From Acidobacteriota bacterium (GTDB taxonomy: Bacteria > Acidobacteriota > Vicinamibacteria > Vicinamibacterales > UBA2999), in NCBI GenBank assembly GCA_023265015.1, contig JAHFUO010000013.1, positions 3,772 through 40,328 on the forward strand: a stretch of 36,557 bases of DNA, in the 5' to 3' direction. This document shows positions 24,290 to 32,680 of the stretch, one piece after another (position 1 is the stretch's first letter; every line of letters starts with the position of its first letter). The notes beneath the pieces are model-generated. The model did not search any database. It was not told where the DNA came from and saw nothing but the letters and a program-made list of their open reading frames with translations. The translations under genes were made by a program, and so were the position numbers.

Positions 24290-25714
24290 TTAAACAACGC
24301 ACTCCAATGACGCAGCCGTTCGCTGCGCCAGACCTGCCACCGCCGACTCGAACGCGCCTTTGTGACAGCTGGGCGCGTGCATGTCCCCCGCTTCGGTGTG
24401 CGCCGCCACGGAACATCCGCCGCCGCACACCGGCACGTAAGAACAATCTCCACATTCCTCTTTGTGCGGGCTGAGCAGGCGCTCAAAGCGCTCCGCTGCA
24501 GCCTGCCGCCAGGCTTCCTGCCGGCCGTCGATGTGCCCGGTCGATTCCTTCGCGTCGCCGGTAAACCCGGGGCATGCGTACAGCGAACCGTCAGGTCCGA
24601 TCGTGTGGGCGTTCAATCGATGGATTTCGCACGGACCCATGTGCACGCCGTCGGGAGTCGGGAAGCCGCGCTTGCGCGTCTCGTCTCGGAGGTACGCCAT
24701 CTTCTCGTCGACGAAGTGGCACGAGTCGCAGACGCTTGATCCAACGGAGCCGGCGCCCGCGCTTGTCATGCAGGTTCCGTTCAACGGCTTACCTTCGCCG
24801 CTTACAGCCATCAACGGAATCATGCCTTTCGGAGTGCTTGGCGCCGGCGCCCTGATGATCGGCTTGAAGTTGATCTTCGAGATCTTGTCCGCGAACTCCT
24901 GCTCTTTCAGGAAGTCGAGAAGGTCTGGATAGCTGTCCACCGACGACTCGTCGAAGTTGCCGCCAATCGTGATGGGCACCTTGTCGGCAACGCGCTTGAC
25001 GTTCTCGATGATGCGGTCGAAGGTGCCTTGCTTACCGCGAAGCGGCCGCATGCGGTTGTGCGTGTCGCGATCACCATCCAGCGTGATCTTGATCCCGTTG
25101 AGACCGTACGGAGCCAGGCGGTCGACTATTTCCGGTGTCAGGAGCAGACCGTTGGTGATGATGTTGATCAACTGACGGACGCCGCGCTCCTCGCACATCT
25201 CGTGAGCGCGTTCGGCGAGGTAGTACATCACCGGCACGTTCAGCAGAGGCTCGCCGCCGAAGAACGTCATGACGAACTTCTCGGGCTTGACCTCGTCGAG
25301 CCTCTTCTCGATCCACCGCGCGACGCCCCGCGCCTGCTCGAGCGTCATCTTCGCGGCGAACTTGTTGTAGTCGCCGTGATCGCCCTGGAAGCAGTAATCG
25401 CACGCGAAGTTACACTGGAGCGTCGTCAGAATCGTTACGCGAAGCTGTTCGGTGTCCTCGCGCATGTTCGTGAAGAACTGGTCGAGGGCGTGCTGCTCGT
25501 CGTCACGGCTGTCGACGATGAAGCCGTTCTCGACCAGGGACTCGACCGTCTCGCGCTCGTCGGGGCCGAACGTCTCTTCGCCCCGTTTGATCCGCTCGAG
25601 CAGGCCGGTGACATCCGTCGACACCAGGAGCTGCGCGTCGGAGAGGGTGTTCATCAGGAACACCTCGTTCCGCTCCGGAAGCGGCACCTGCACGTTGAAC
25701 ATCGACGGTTGCAT
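24290..25714 (-). CDS. Radical SAM/SPASM peptide maturase
   Basis: A 474-residue radical SAM enzyme. The [4Fe-4S]-SAM motif is CNFACDYC (Cys 101, 105, 108), followed by FFGGEP (151-156). The C-terminal part matches the SPASM signature: Cys 362, then GxxxxC at 376-381, then CxxCxxxxxCxxxC at 421-434, and Cys 450, binding two auxiliary clusters. Extra Cys 315, 329 and 332 precede it. Residues 1-95 form an N-terminal domain (MNTLSDAQLLVS, FGPDERETVESLVENGFIVD) that could recognise the leader. ATG 25714 has AGGGGA six bases upstream; an open frame continues to 25873 but lacks this support. The stop is 44 bp before the precursor peptide, its likely substrate. Confidence 0.9.
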   Translation of the reverse strand: MQPSMFNVQVPLPERNEVFLMNTLSDAQLLVSTDVTGLLERIKRGEETFGPDERETVESLVENGFIVDSRDDEQHALDQFFTNMREDTEQLRVTILTTLQCNFACDYCFQGDHGDYNKFAAKMTLEQARGVARWIEKRLDEVKPEKFVMTFFGGEPLLNVPVMYYLAERAHEMCEERGVRQLINIITNGLLLTPEIVDRLAPYGLNGIKITLDGDRDTHNRMRPLRGKQGTFDRIIENVKRVADKVPITIGGNFDESSVDSYPDLLDFLKEQEFADKISKINFKPIIRAPAPSTPKGMIPLMAVSGEGKPLNGTCMTSAGAGSVGSSVCDSCHFVDEKMAYLRDETRKRGFPTPDGVHMGPCEIHRLNAHTIGPDGSLYACPGFTGDAKESTGHIDGRQEAWRQAAAERFERLLSPHKEECGDCSYVPVCGGGCSVAAHTEAGDMHAPSCHKGAFESAVAGLAQRTAASLECVV

Positions 25715-25791
25715 ACAAAGTCCCCTGTTGCCGAGGCACACGTTGGAAGAAGCTACACTCCGAACGTTCACCGCGGCTCGCACCCCGTTTG

Positions 25792-25808
25792 AGCAACCCG
25801 CATACCAA
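25792..25808 (-). promoter_or_regulatory. Sigma-54 (-24/-12) promoter for the maturase-peptide operon
   Basis: On the - strand the site reads TTGGTATGCGGGTTGCT. It has the invariant GG (-24) and GC (-12) exactly 10 bases apart, TTGG at the upstream end and TTGCT at the downstream end, against the consensus TTGGCACG-N4-TTGCW. Transcription would start near 25781, giving a leader of about 66 nt before the radical SAM start codon. The gene immediately upstream encodes an NtrC-type activator, which sigma-54 promoters require. Confidence 0.75.
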
Positions 25809-25983
25809 GTCTGCGGATGCGCCCCTTGAATGCGGAATCGCTGAATTTGCGAAGAGAATCGCGCGACGCGCAATCAACTCGCATCCGGCGCGCGCGCTCG
25901 CACGGCCAAGGACTTGTCGCCCCGCGCGCCGGCAGGAGCGATCGCGATTGAATTTCTCTGTGAAAACCGGGACGTTAAGGAGT

Positions 25984-25999
25984 GGTCAACTTCTTGACC
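25984..25999. promoter_or_regulatory. Palindrome, possible upstream activator site
   Basis: GGTCAA-CTTC-TTGACC is a perfect 6-4-6 inverted repeat lying about 190 bp upstream of the -12 element of the sigma-54 promoter, where NtrC-type activators commonly bind. Only one copy is seen. Between it and the promoter (25809-25983) there is no other clear element. Binding by the adjacent regulator is inferred. Confidence 0.4.
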
Positions 26000-26016
26000 G
26001 GCGGGGACAGGCGTTC

Positions 26017-26047
26017 GCCGGGTCCGCTCCGCGGAACCCGGCCTACG
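26017..26047. repeat. REP-like palindrome downstream of the response regulator gene
   Basis: Arms GCCGGGTCCGC and GCGGAACCCGGC, with one mismatch bulge, face each other and are closed by CTACG, so GTAG lies on the - strand as in the other REP units. The arm sequence differs from the main family. It starts 4 bp after the regulator stop and may also act as a 3' hairpin for that mRNA. Confidence 0.5.
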
Positions 26048-26050
26048 CTG

Positions 26051-27439
26051 CTAGTTCCCTCGTATCTTGCGCGCCAGCTCCCGGATCTCGAGCCGGTCCA
26101 TCTTGAACTTCAGCGTGCTCAGCGGGATATTCAGCGTTCGCGCCGTTGCGGTGACGTTCCAGCCCGATTTCTCGAGGGCGCGGATCAGAAAGTTGCGTTC
26201 GAACGTCGAGACGGCGCGGTCGAGAAGATTCTCGGCCGATGGCCCTTCCGCATCCAGCTGCGCCACGTGCAGCTCATAGGGAAGGTCTTCGTCGGTAATC
26301 CAATCCTTGTCGGAGACGGCCACGACACGCTCGATCAGGTTCTCCAGCTCGCGAATGTTGCCCGGCCACCAGTAGGAACCCAGGATACGGATCGTGGAGT
26401 CGGCAATCCCCTGGATCCCCTTGCGGAACTTCTGGTTGTAGCGCTGGAGAAAGAAGCGGGCAAGCTCCGGCAGGTCCTCGATCCGTTCGCGCAGCGCCGG
26501 CATCCGGATCGGAATGACGTTCAGCCGGTAATAGAGGTCCTCCCGGAATGTTCCTTCCTTGACCGCCTTGTCGAGGTCGACGTTGCTGGCCGCAATCAAC
26601 CGGAAATCGGTCTTAATCGGGTGCGTACCGCCGACCCGCTCGATTTCCCCTTCCTGGATGGCGCGCAGAAGCTTCGCCTGGAGCTCGATTCGAAGGTCGC
26701 CAACCTCGTCCAGGAACAAGGTCCCCCCGCCGGCCAGCTCGAACTTGCCGAGCTGCTGCCGGATGGCGCCCGTGAAAGAGCCCTTTTCGTGGCCAAACAG
26801 CGCGCTCTCGACAAGTTCCTTCGGGATCGCCGCGAGATTGACCGGCACGAACGGACTCGCCGGATCTCCCGACTCGCGGTGAATCAACCGCGCGAGCAGC
26901 TCCTTTCCGGTGCCGGTTTCCCCGAGGATGAGCACGGTGGCCGAAAGCTTGGCCACCTTCTGCACCAGGTCGACGATCTCCCGCGTGGCGCGGCTCGGCC
27001 CGACAACGAACTCGCGGTCGTTCCGCTCGGCCACTTCGGCGCTGAGCCGCATCACGTGCCGGCTCAGCTCCTGCCGCTCGCTCGCTCTGCCCACCAGCGT
27101 GCGGACCCCTTCGAGGTCGAAGTCCTTGGAAATGTAGTGGTAGGCGCCGCAGCGCATCGCCTCGACCGCCGCGTCGAACTCCTTGATGACGGAGATGACG
27201 ATCACCTCGACGTAGGCGTAGTTCTCCTTGACGATCCTGAGGACTTCGAAGCCGCTGATGCCCGGCAGCCGGACGTCGAGCATCATCAGGTCGACGTCCT
27301 CTTTCTCCATGATCTGCAGCGCCGCCTCGCCCGTGGCGGCCTTCAACAGCCGGTAGTCACGCCTGAGGACGGCCGACAGGGTGTCGCGCATGCCTTCGTC
27401 GTCATCGACGATCAGGACGGTTTTGCGGCGTTCCGACAT
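26051..27439 (-). CDS. NtrC-family sigma-54-dependent response regulator
   Basis: A 462-residue activator with three domains. The receiver has VLIVDDDEG, the phospho-acceptor Asp in MMLDVRLPG and the Lys in YISKDF. The AAA+ domain has GETGTGKE (Walker A), GSFTGA (sigma-54 contact loop, usually GAFTGA), GTLFLDEVGD (Walker B) and YRLNVIPI. The C-terminal Fis-type helix-turn-helix has NVTATARTLNIPLSTLKFKM. ATG 27439 starts MSERRKTVLIVDDDEG; GTG 27472 would add 11 residues without support. A TATACT hexamer on the - strand at 27450-27455 could be its -10 box. The likely kinase partner is encoded at the other end of the same gene string, and its likely target is the sigma-54 promoter just downstream. 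Confidence 0.92.
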   Translation of the reverse strand: MSERRKTVLIVDDDEGMRDTLSAVLRRDYRLLKAATGEAALQIMEKEDVDLMMLDVRLPGISGFEVLRIVKENYAYVEVIVISVIKEFDAAVEAMRCGAYHYISKDFDLEGVRTLVGRASERQELSRHVMRLSAEVAERNDREFVVGPSRATREIVDLVQKVAKLSATVLILGETGTGKELLARLIHRESGDPASPFVPVNLAAIPKELVESALFGHEKGSFTGAIRQQLGKFELAGGGTLFLDEVGDLRIELQAKLLRAIQEGEIERVGGTHPIKTDFRLIAASNVDLDKAVKEGTFREDLYYRLNVIPIRMPALRERIEDLPELARFFLQRYNQKFRKGIQGIADSTIRILGSYWWPGNIRELENLIERVVAVSDKDWITDEDLPYELHVAQLDAEGPSAENLLDRAVSTFERNFLIRALEKSGWNVTATARTLNIPLSTLKFKMDRLEIRELARKIRGN

Positions 27440-27465
27440 CGGCGGCGCGAGTATAGCGCGGCTCC

Positions 27466-27493
27466 TTGACACTTCCGAATTCCGTTCGATAAC
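27466..27493 (+). promoter_or_regulatory. Sigma-70-type promoter for the small membrane protein gene
   Basis: TTGACA (27466-27471) and GATAAC (27488-27493) are 16 bp apart. The start would fall near 27500, about 14 nt before the ATG at 27514. It overlaps the upstream region of the divergent regulator gene, whose TATACT-like -10 lies at 27450-27455, so both directions share 60 bp. Confidence 0.45.
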
Positions 27494-27513
27494 GTACGAG
27501 CCGGAATCACGCT

Positions 27514-27762
27514 ATGACCCTCCTTTGGTTCGTCACGGGCGTCTCGCTCCTGATTGCGCTCGTCGCTCTGAGCCAGGCGCGGCGCACTGCCAAGCGACTC
27601 GAGCAGCTCTCGCAGAACTACTGGGAGCTGAAATACCAGAACGGGGAGCTTCGGGCACAGCTTCAACGGCTCACGGGTGAATCGGCCCCGCAGCAGACGA
27701 CGACCCCGGCCGCGGGCCAGGGGCGCGACTCGTTTGTCCCACTCTCATCGTTGAAACGCTGA
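27514..27762 (+). CDS. Small single-helix membrane protein with coiled coil
   Basis: Eighty-two residues. LLWFVTGVSLLIALVALS (about 3-20) is a transmembrane helix. The next 35 residues (RTAKRLEQLSQNYWELKYQNGELRAQLQRL) have a heptad pattern of Leu and aromatic residues typical of a parallel coiled coil. The tail is Gln/Thr/Pro-rich. It looks like a small inner-membrane scaffold with its coil in the cytoplasm. It has its own promoter and is followed by REP repeats, so it appears to be a single-gene unit. I do not recognise the family. Confidence 0.65.
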   Translation: MTLLWFVTGVSLLIALVALSQARRTAKRLEQLSQNYWELKYQNGELRAQLQRLTGESAPQQTTTPAAGQGRDSFVPLSSLKR

Positions 27763-27764
27763 TC

Positions 27765-27910
27765 GGCGGGCCGTAAAGGCCCGCCCTACGCGCTGATCGG
27801 TGGAGGCGGACGGTAAAGACCCGCCCTACGCGCTGATCGGTGGAGGCGGACGGTAAGGGCCCGCCCTGCGCGCTGATCGGCGGAGGCGGACTGTAAAGGG
27901 CCGCCCTACG
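27765..27910. repeat. Tandem REP array, 40-bp period
   Basis: A REP unit at 27765-27790 is followed by three head-to-tail 40-bp repeats (27791-27830, 27831-27870, 27871-27910). Each consists of a 14-bp linker CGCTGATCGGTGGA-like plus a 26-bp REP palindrome closed by CTACG (CTGCG in the middle copy). It fills the spacer between the small membrane protein and lpdA and ends 12 bp before the lpdA Shine-Dalgarno. Confidence 0.85.
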
Positions 27911-27934
27911 CGCGCGGCTTCGAAGGAGCACTCC

Positions 27935-29350
27935 TTGCCCAACTCTTATGACGTGGTGGTGATTGGCGCCGGCACGGGCGGCTACGTCGCAGCGATCCGT
28001 GCCGCGCAGCTCGGCAGGAAGGTGGCGGTCGTCGAGAAACAGAAGGCGCTCGGCGGCACGTGCCTGATCTGGGGATGCATTCCAACCAAGGCGCTGCTCG
28101 AGCACGCGCATGCGCTGAAGGTCATTCAGAGCGCGAAAGAATGGGGCGTCACGATCCCGGCAGGGACGCCAGCCATCGACATGGGCCAGGTGCAGTCACG
28201 CAAGGACCGGATCGTCACCGGCCTCACGAAGGGGATCGAGTTTCTCTTCAAGAAGAACAAGATCGACTGGATCAAGGGGACGGCGCGCCTCGCCGGCAAG
28301 GGGAAGATCGACATCTACGAAGGCGAGACGCAGACGCTCGAGGCGAAGGAGATCATCGTCGCGACCGGATCCGCGGCGCGCAGCGTTCCCGGCATTGAAA
28401 TCGATCACACGTGCATCATCACCAGCGACGACGCGATCGGCCTGAAGGACGTGCCGAAGTCGCTCGCGATCATGGGCAGCGGCGCGGTCGGCGTCGAGTT
28501 CGCGTCGATCTATCGCCGGTTTGGCAGCGATGTCACGCTCATCGAGCTGCTGCCCCGGCTCGTGCCGTCCGAAGACGAAGCTGTGTCCGCGGAGCTCGAG
28601 AAGTCGTTCACGAAGCAGGGCATCAAGGCAATGACCGGCACGAAGGTGACGAAGGCCGTTGCGGGCCCGAGCGGCGTCGACATCGAAGCGCAGACGCCCG
28701 ACGGCAAGACGCAGAAGCTGTCCGCCGATTTCCTTCTCGTCGCGACGGGACGCGGTGCGGTCACCGCTGGGCTCGGCGCCGAGGATGCAGGTCTGAAGCT
28801 GGAGAACGGGTACATCAAGGTCGACGAGATGTACAGGACGTCCGTGCCGAACGTCTCCGCAATCGGCGATGTGATCACGCTTGGCACAGGTGGTCACCCG
28901 CAGCTCGCGCACCTGTCGTCGGCCGAAGGGATCCTCGTTGCCGAACGCATCGCCGGACAGGAGGTCAGGCCGATCAACTACGACCACGTGCCGAGCTGCA
29001 CGTACTGCGACCCGGAAATCGGCAGCGTTGGCTTGACCGAGGCCGAAGCCCGGCAGCGAGGCTACGACGTGCGGGTCGGCTCGTTCCCGTTCGGAGTGCT
29101 CGGACGAGCCAGGATGGCGGGCGAGAGCGAAGGGTTCGTGAAGATCGTGGCCGACAAGAAGTACGATGAGGTGCTTGGCGTCCACATGATCGGCCCGCGC
29201 TCAACGGAGCTCGTCGCGGAAGCCGTCCTGGCGCTGCGGCTCGAGTGCACGGTGGAGGAATTGATCAAGACGATCCACGCGCACCCGACGTTCTCGGAAG
29301 CGGTGGGCGAGGCGGCGCACGCCGCTCACGGCGCGGCGATACATCTATAA
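27935..29350 (+). CDS. lpdA: Dihydrolipoyl dehydrogenase (E3)
   Basis: A 471-residue flavoprotein that reoxidises dihydrolipoamide on E2 with NAD+. The N-terminal FAD motif is VVVIGAGTGGYVAAIRAA, the redox disulfide is in GGTCLIWGCIPTK, the NAD motif is AIMGSGAVGVEFA, and the C-terminal His-Glu pair is in HAHPTFSEAV. TTG 27935 is chosen because AAGGAG lies six bases upstream. It is the first gene of a set with E2 and lipB on the same strand, separated from E2 by heptad repeat 5. E1 genes are not in the window, so the complex (pyruvate, 2-oxoglutarate or branched-chain) is not determined. Confidence 0.93.
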   Translation: MPNSYDVVVIGAGTGGYVAAIRAAQLGRKVAVVEKQKALGGTCLIWGCIPTKALLEHAHALKVIQSAKEWGVTIPAGTPAIDMGQVQSRKDRIVTGLTKGIEFLFKKNKIDWIKGTARLAGKGKIDIYEGETQTLEAKEIIVATGSAARSVPGIEIDHTCIITSDDAIGLKDVPKSLAIMGSGAVGVEFASIYRRFGSDVTLIELLPRLVPSEDEAVSAELEKSFTKQGIKAMTGTKVTKAVAGPSGVDIEAQTPDGKTQKLSADFLLVATGRGAVTAGLGAEDAGLKLENGYIKVDEMYRTSVPNVSAIGDVITLGTGGHPQLAHLSSAEGILVAERIAGQEVRPINYDHVPSCTYCDPEIGSVGLTEAEARQRGYDVRVGSFPFGVLGRARMAGESEGFVKIVADKKYDEVLGVHMIGPRSTELVAEAVLALRLECTVEELIKTIHAHPTFSEAVGEAAHAAHGAAIHL

Positions 29351-29445
29351 GGCTTAAGGCTTAAGGCTTATGGCTAAAGGGGCTGAAGGCTCAAGCCCCC
29401 CTGAGCCCTGAGCCCTGAGCCCTGAGCCCTGAGCCCTGAGGTTCC
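29348..29445. repeat. Heptad-phased inverted repeat 5
   Basis: Fourteen 7-bp steps run in one phase from the lpdA stop to the E2 start. TAAGGCT occurs three times from 29348, then TATGGCT. Degenerate units follow, then five perfect AGCCCTG copies at 29404-29438. The left units share GGCT with the reverse complement of the right units (CAGGGCT), so the halves can pair. The first heptamer contains the lpdA stop codon. Confidence 0.85.
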
Positions 29446-29447
29446 GA

Positions 29448-30656
29448 ATGCCTACACCCGTCGTGATGCCCCAGATGGGGGAATCGATTGCGGAAGGGAC
29501 GATCGTCCGGTGGATCAAGAAGGTCGGCGACCAGGTGGATCGCGACGAGCCGCTCTTCGAGATCTCGACGGACAAGGTTGACGCGGAGATCCCGTCGCCC
29601 GCCGCGGGCGTGCTCACGGAGATACGGGTCAACGAAGGCGAGACGGTCGCCGTCAACAGCGTCGTCGCGACGATCGGCCAGGCGAACGAGGTGGCGCCTG
29701 CGAAGCAGTTAGAAAGTCAGCCGCCTGCGACCGCTGCCACGAAAGTCGAGCCGACGATCGCGCCTCCCGTCGCGGCGGCTGCCCAGGCGGAACCGTCGGG
29801 TAACGGCCGGCGCAAGTCATCGCCGCTCGTGCGACGCATCGCGAAAGATCACCACGTCGACATCGGCCGGATCGCCGGCTCGGGCATCGGCGGACGCGTC
29901 ACCAAGCACGACATCCTCGGGTACCTCGAGCACGCGCCGGGCGATGCGACGCCGGAACGGAGCGGCGAGCACGTCGAGATCAAGCCGCTCTCGGTGATGC
30001 GGAAGAAGATCGCCGAGCACATGATCCTGAGCCAGCGCACGTCGGCGCACGTGTATTCGGTGTTTCATGTCAACTTCTCGACCGTCGAGAAGCTGCGGCG
30101 GCAGAAGAAGCGCGACTACGAGCAGGCCGGCGCGAAGCTGACCTACATGGCCTTCATCGCGAAGGTGATCGGCGACGCCCTGCGCCGGCATCCGATCATC
30201 AATGCCTCGCTCGACGGCGACAACGTCGTCTACAAGAGGGACATTAATCTCGGCGTGGCCGTCGCGCTCGACACGGGACTCATCGTCCCCGTCATCAGGA
30301 ACGCCGACGAGAAGAACCTGCTCGGGTTGAGCCGCGCCATCGCGGATGTCGCGGAGCGGGCGCGATCGAAGCGCTTGAATCCGGAAGACGTTCATGGTGG
30401 AACGTTCACGATCACGAACCCCGGCCAGCTCGGCGCGCAGTTCGGTCTTCCGATCATCAATCAGCCGCAGGTCGCTATCCTTGGTGTCGGGACGATCGAG
30501 AAGCGGCCTGTCGTCGTCGAGGACGCGATTGGAATCCAGACGATGGCGTACCTGACGCTCGGCTACGACCATCGGCTCATCGATGGGGCCGTTGCCGATC
30601 AGTTCATGGCCGACGTGAAGGACCACCTCGAACACTTCGACCCGAACCAGGTGTAG
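29448..30656 (+). CDS. 2-oxo acid dehydrogenase E2 (dihydrolipoamide acyltransferase)
   Basis: A 402-residue E2 protein with the usual order. The lipoyl domain (1-77) has the lipoylated Lys in ISTDKVDAEI. After a Pro/Ala linker comes the peripheral subunit-binding domain (about 122-160) with SPLVRRIAKDH and GSGIGGRVTKHDIL. The catalytic domain (about 175-400) has FTITNPGQLG, and the active-site His is in GYDHRLIDGAVA. E2 transfers the acyl group from the lipoyl arm to CoA. Only a weak GAGG precedes ATG 29448. lipB starts 1 bp after its stop, giving the enzyme that supplies its octanoyl group. Which oxo-acid complex it serves is open. Confidence 0.92.
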   Translation: MPTPVVMPQMGESIAEGTIVRWIKKVGDQVDRDEPLFEISTDKVDAEIPSPAAGVLTEIRVNEGETVAVNSVVATIGQANEVAPAKQLESQPPATAATKVEPTIAPPVAAAAQAEPSGNGRRKSSPLVRRIAKDHHVDIGRIAGSGIGGRVTKHDILGYLEHAPGDATPERSGEHVEIKPLSVMRKKIAEHMILSQRTSAHVYSVFHVNFSTVEKLRRQKKRDYEQAGAKLTYMAFIAKVIGDALRRHPIINASLDGDNVVYKRDINLGVAVALDTGLIVPVIRNADEKNLLGLSRAIADVAERARSKRLNPEDVHGGTFTITNPGQLGAQFGLPIINQPQVAILGVGTIEKRPVVVEDAIGIQTMAYLTLGYDHRLIDGAVADQFMADVKDHLEHFDPNQV

Positions 30657-30657
30657 C

Positions 30658-31338
<681 letters not shown>

Positions 31339-31357
31339 GGCGCAGGGCGGGCCTTCC

Positions 31358-32680
31358 CTACGTTTGCTCGTAGGGCGGGCCTTCACGGCCCGCCGTAACC
31401 ACCGCGTCCTGAACGCCCCGCCCCGCAACGGCGATGACCTCGATTCGCACGTTGTTCCACGTCACAACGTCGCCTCGCGCCGCCGGTCGTCCGAGCAGCC
31501 GCAGCACGAGACCACTCACGGTCTGAACATCAGGATGCTCGAGCGACCGCCCGAGCGCATCCCCCGCATCCTTCAGCCGCACGGTGCCGCGCACGAGCAG
31601 CCTGCCCGACGGGTCGCGCGCGATCGGCCGGCGCCCGCGTCCTTCGTCTATCTCGCCGACGACCTCCTCGAACAGATCCTCGATCGTCACGATGCCGGCC
31701 GTGCCGCCGTGCTCGTCCATCACGACCGCCATCTGCGCGCGGCCACGGCGCATCGCGGCAAGCACCTGGTCGAGCTGCACGGTCCCAGGAATGTACGGAA
31801 TCTGCCTCGCATCGCGCGCCGTGACCGGCTGTCCCGACACGAGATGCCGCAGCAGTTCCTTGATGTGGATGCTGCCGACGATGTTGTCTGGATCACCCGC
31901 GTGAACGGGATAGCGGGTGTGCGGGTTCGCGCGGACGATCTCTCGCAGCTCGTCCGCCTCGGTGCCGATCGGAACGGCCACGAGATGCACGCGCGGCACC
32001 ATGACCTGTCGCGCCGTGAGATCGCCGAACTCGAACAGCTCGCGCAGGATCTGCCCCGACTCGCCGCGCAGCAGGCCGCGTTCCTGGCTCTCCTGGATGA
32101 TGAACTGCAGCTCTTCGGTGCTGTGGTAGCGCTCCTCTTCAGCGACTTCCCCCCGGGCGCCGACCGCGCGGAGGACAACATTGCGGATCGCATTCAGGGC
32201 GATCACCACCGGCAGCACCGGTTTCTGCAGCGTCTCGACGAGGGGCGATACGTAGAGAGCGGTGCGTGTGGCTGCCTGCAGCGCGAGTGTCTTCGGCACC
32301 ATCTCGCCGATCACGATGTGCACGTACGTGAGCACGGCCACGGCCACGATGCTCGCGACGGTGTGCGCCGTGATCACTCCCGCGAAGTCGAGAGGGCCGA
32401 GCCACCCGGTGATCCACCCGGCAATCACGTGCTCGCCGTACATCCCGAGGCCCAGGCTCGCCAGCGACACGCCGATCTGGGTCGTCGCGATATATCGATC
32501 CCGGCGCGTCGCGCTGTCGAGGATCGCCACGACGCGGCGGGCCAGCCGGTTGCCGTGCGACGCGAGGTGCTCGAGGCTGGCGCGAGGCGCGCCGACGATC
32601 GAGAATTCAGCGGCGACGAACAGCCCGTTCGCGAGCACGAACAGCAGGACGAGGCCGAGCGTGAAGAGGACGTCGTTCAT
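31358..32680 (-). CDS. CNNM/CorC-family membrane protein with CBS pair (copy 2)
   Basis: A 440-residue protein of the UPF0053/CNNM family. The N-terminal DUF21 domain has about four helices (VLFTLGLVLLFVLANGLFVAAEF first, then IATTQIGVSLASLGLG, and VIGEMVPKTLALQ). A tandem CBS pair follows, with MVPRVHLVAVP, TRYPVH and VMDEHGGTAGIVTIEDLFEEVVGEI, and a CorC_HlyC domain closes the protein. Relatives transport or sense Mg2+ and other divalent cations. Its ATG overlaps the stop of the upstream paralogue by 4 bp. The last residues, REGPPYEQT, are encoded by a REP element. Confidence 0.9.
   Translation of the reverse strand: MNDVLFTLGLVLLFVLANGLFVAAEFSIVGAPRASLEHLASHGNRLARRVVAILDSATRRDRYIATTQIGVSLASLGLGMYGEHVIAGWITGWLGPLDFAGVITAHTVASIVAVAVLTYVHIVIGEMVPKTLALQAATRTALYVSPLVETLQKPVLPVVIALNAIRNVVLRAVGARGEVAEEERYHSTEELQFIIQESQERGLLRGESGQILRELFEFGDLTARQVMVPRVHLVAVPIGTEADELREIVRANPHTRYPVHAGDPDNIVGSIHIKELLRHLVSGQPVTARDARQIPYIPGTVQLDQVLAAMRRGRAQMAVVMDEHGGTAGIVTIEDLFEEVVGEIDEGRGRRPIARDPSGRLLVRGTVRLKDAGDALGRSLEHPDVQTVSGLVLRLLGRPAARGDVVTWNNVRIEVIAVAGRGVQDAVVTAGREGPPYEQT

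Noticed and set aside
24262-24295. Direct repeat GGTTAAAC around GGCC...GGCC between maturase and precursor as a regulatory element
   Set aside because: Two 8-bp copies 26 bp apart, one containing the maturase stop; too short to support a function without comparison.
25789-26106. Open frame on the + strand across the regulator-maturase spacer
   Set aside because: No motif or Shine-Dalgarno, and it would run antisense over the sigma-54 promoter and the end of the regulator gene.
27791-27910. 40-bp tandem repeats as a CRISPR array
   Set aside because: The units abut directly with no unique spacers and contain REP palindromes; no cas genes are near.
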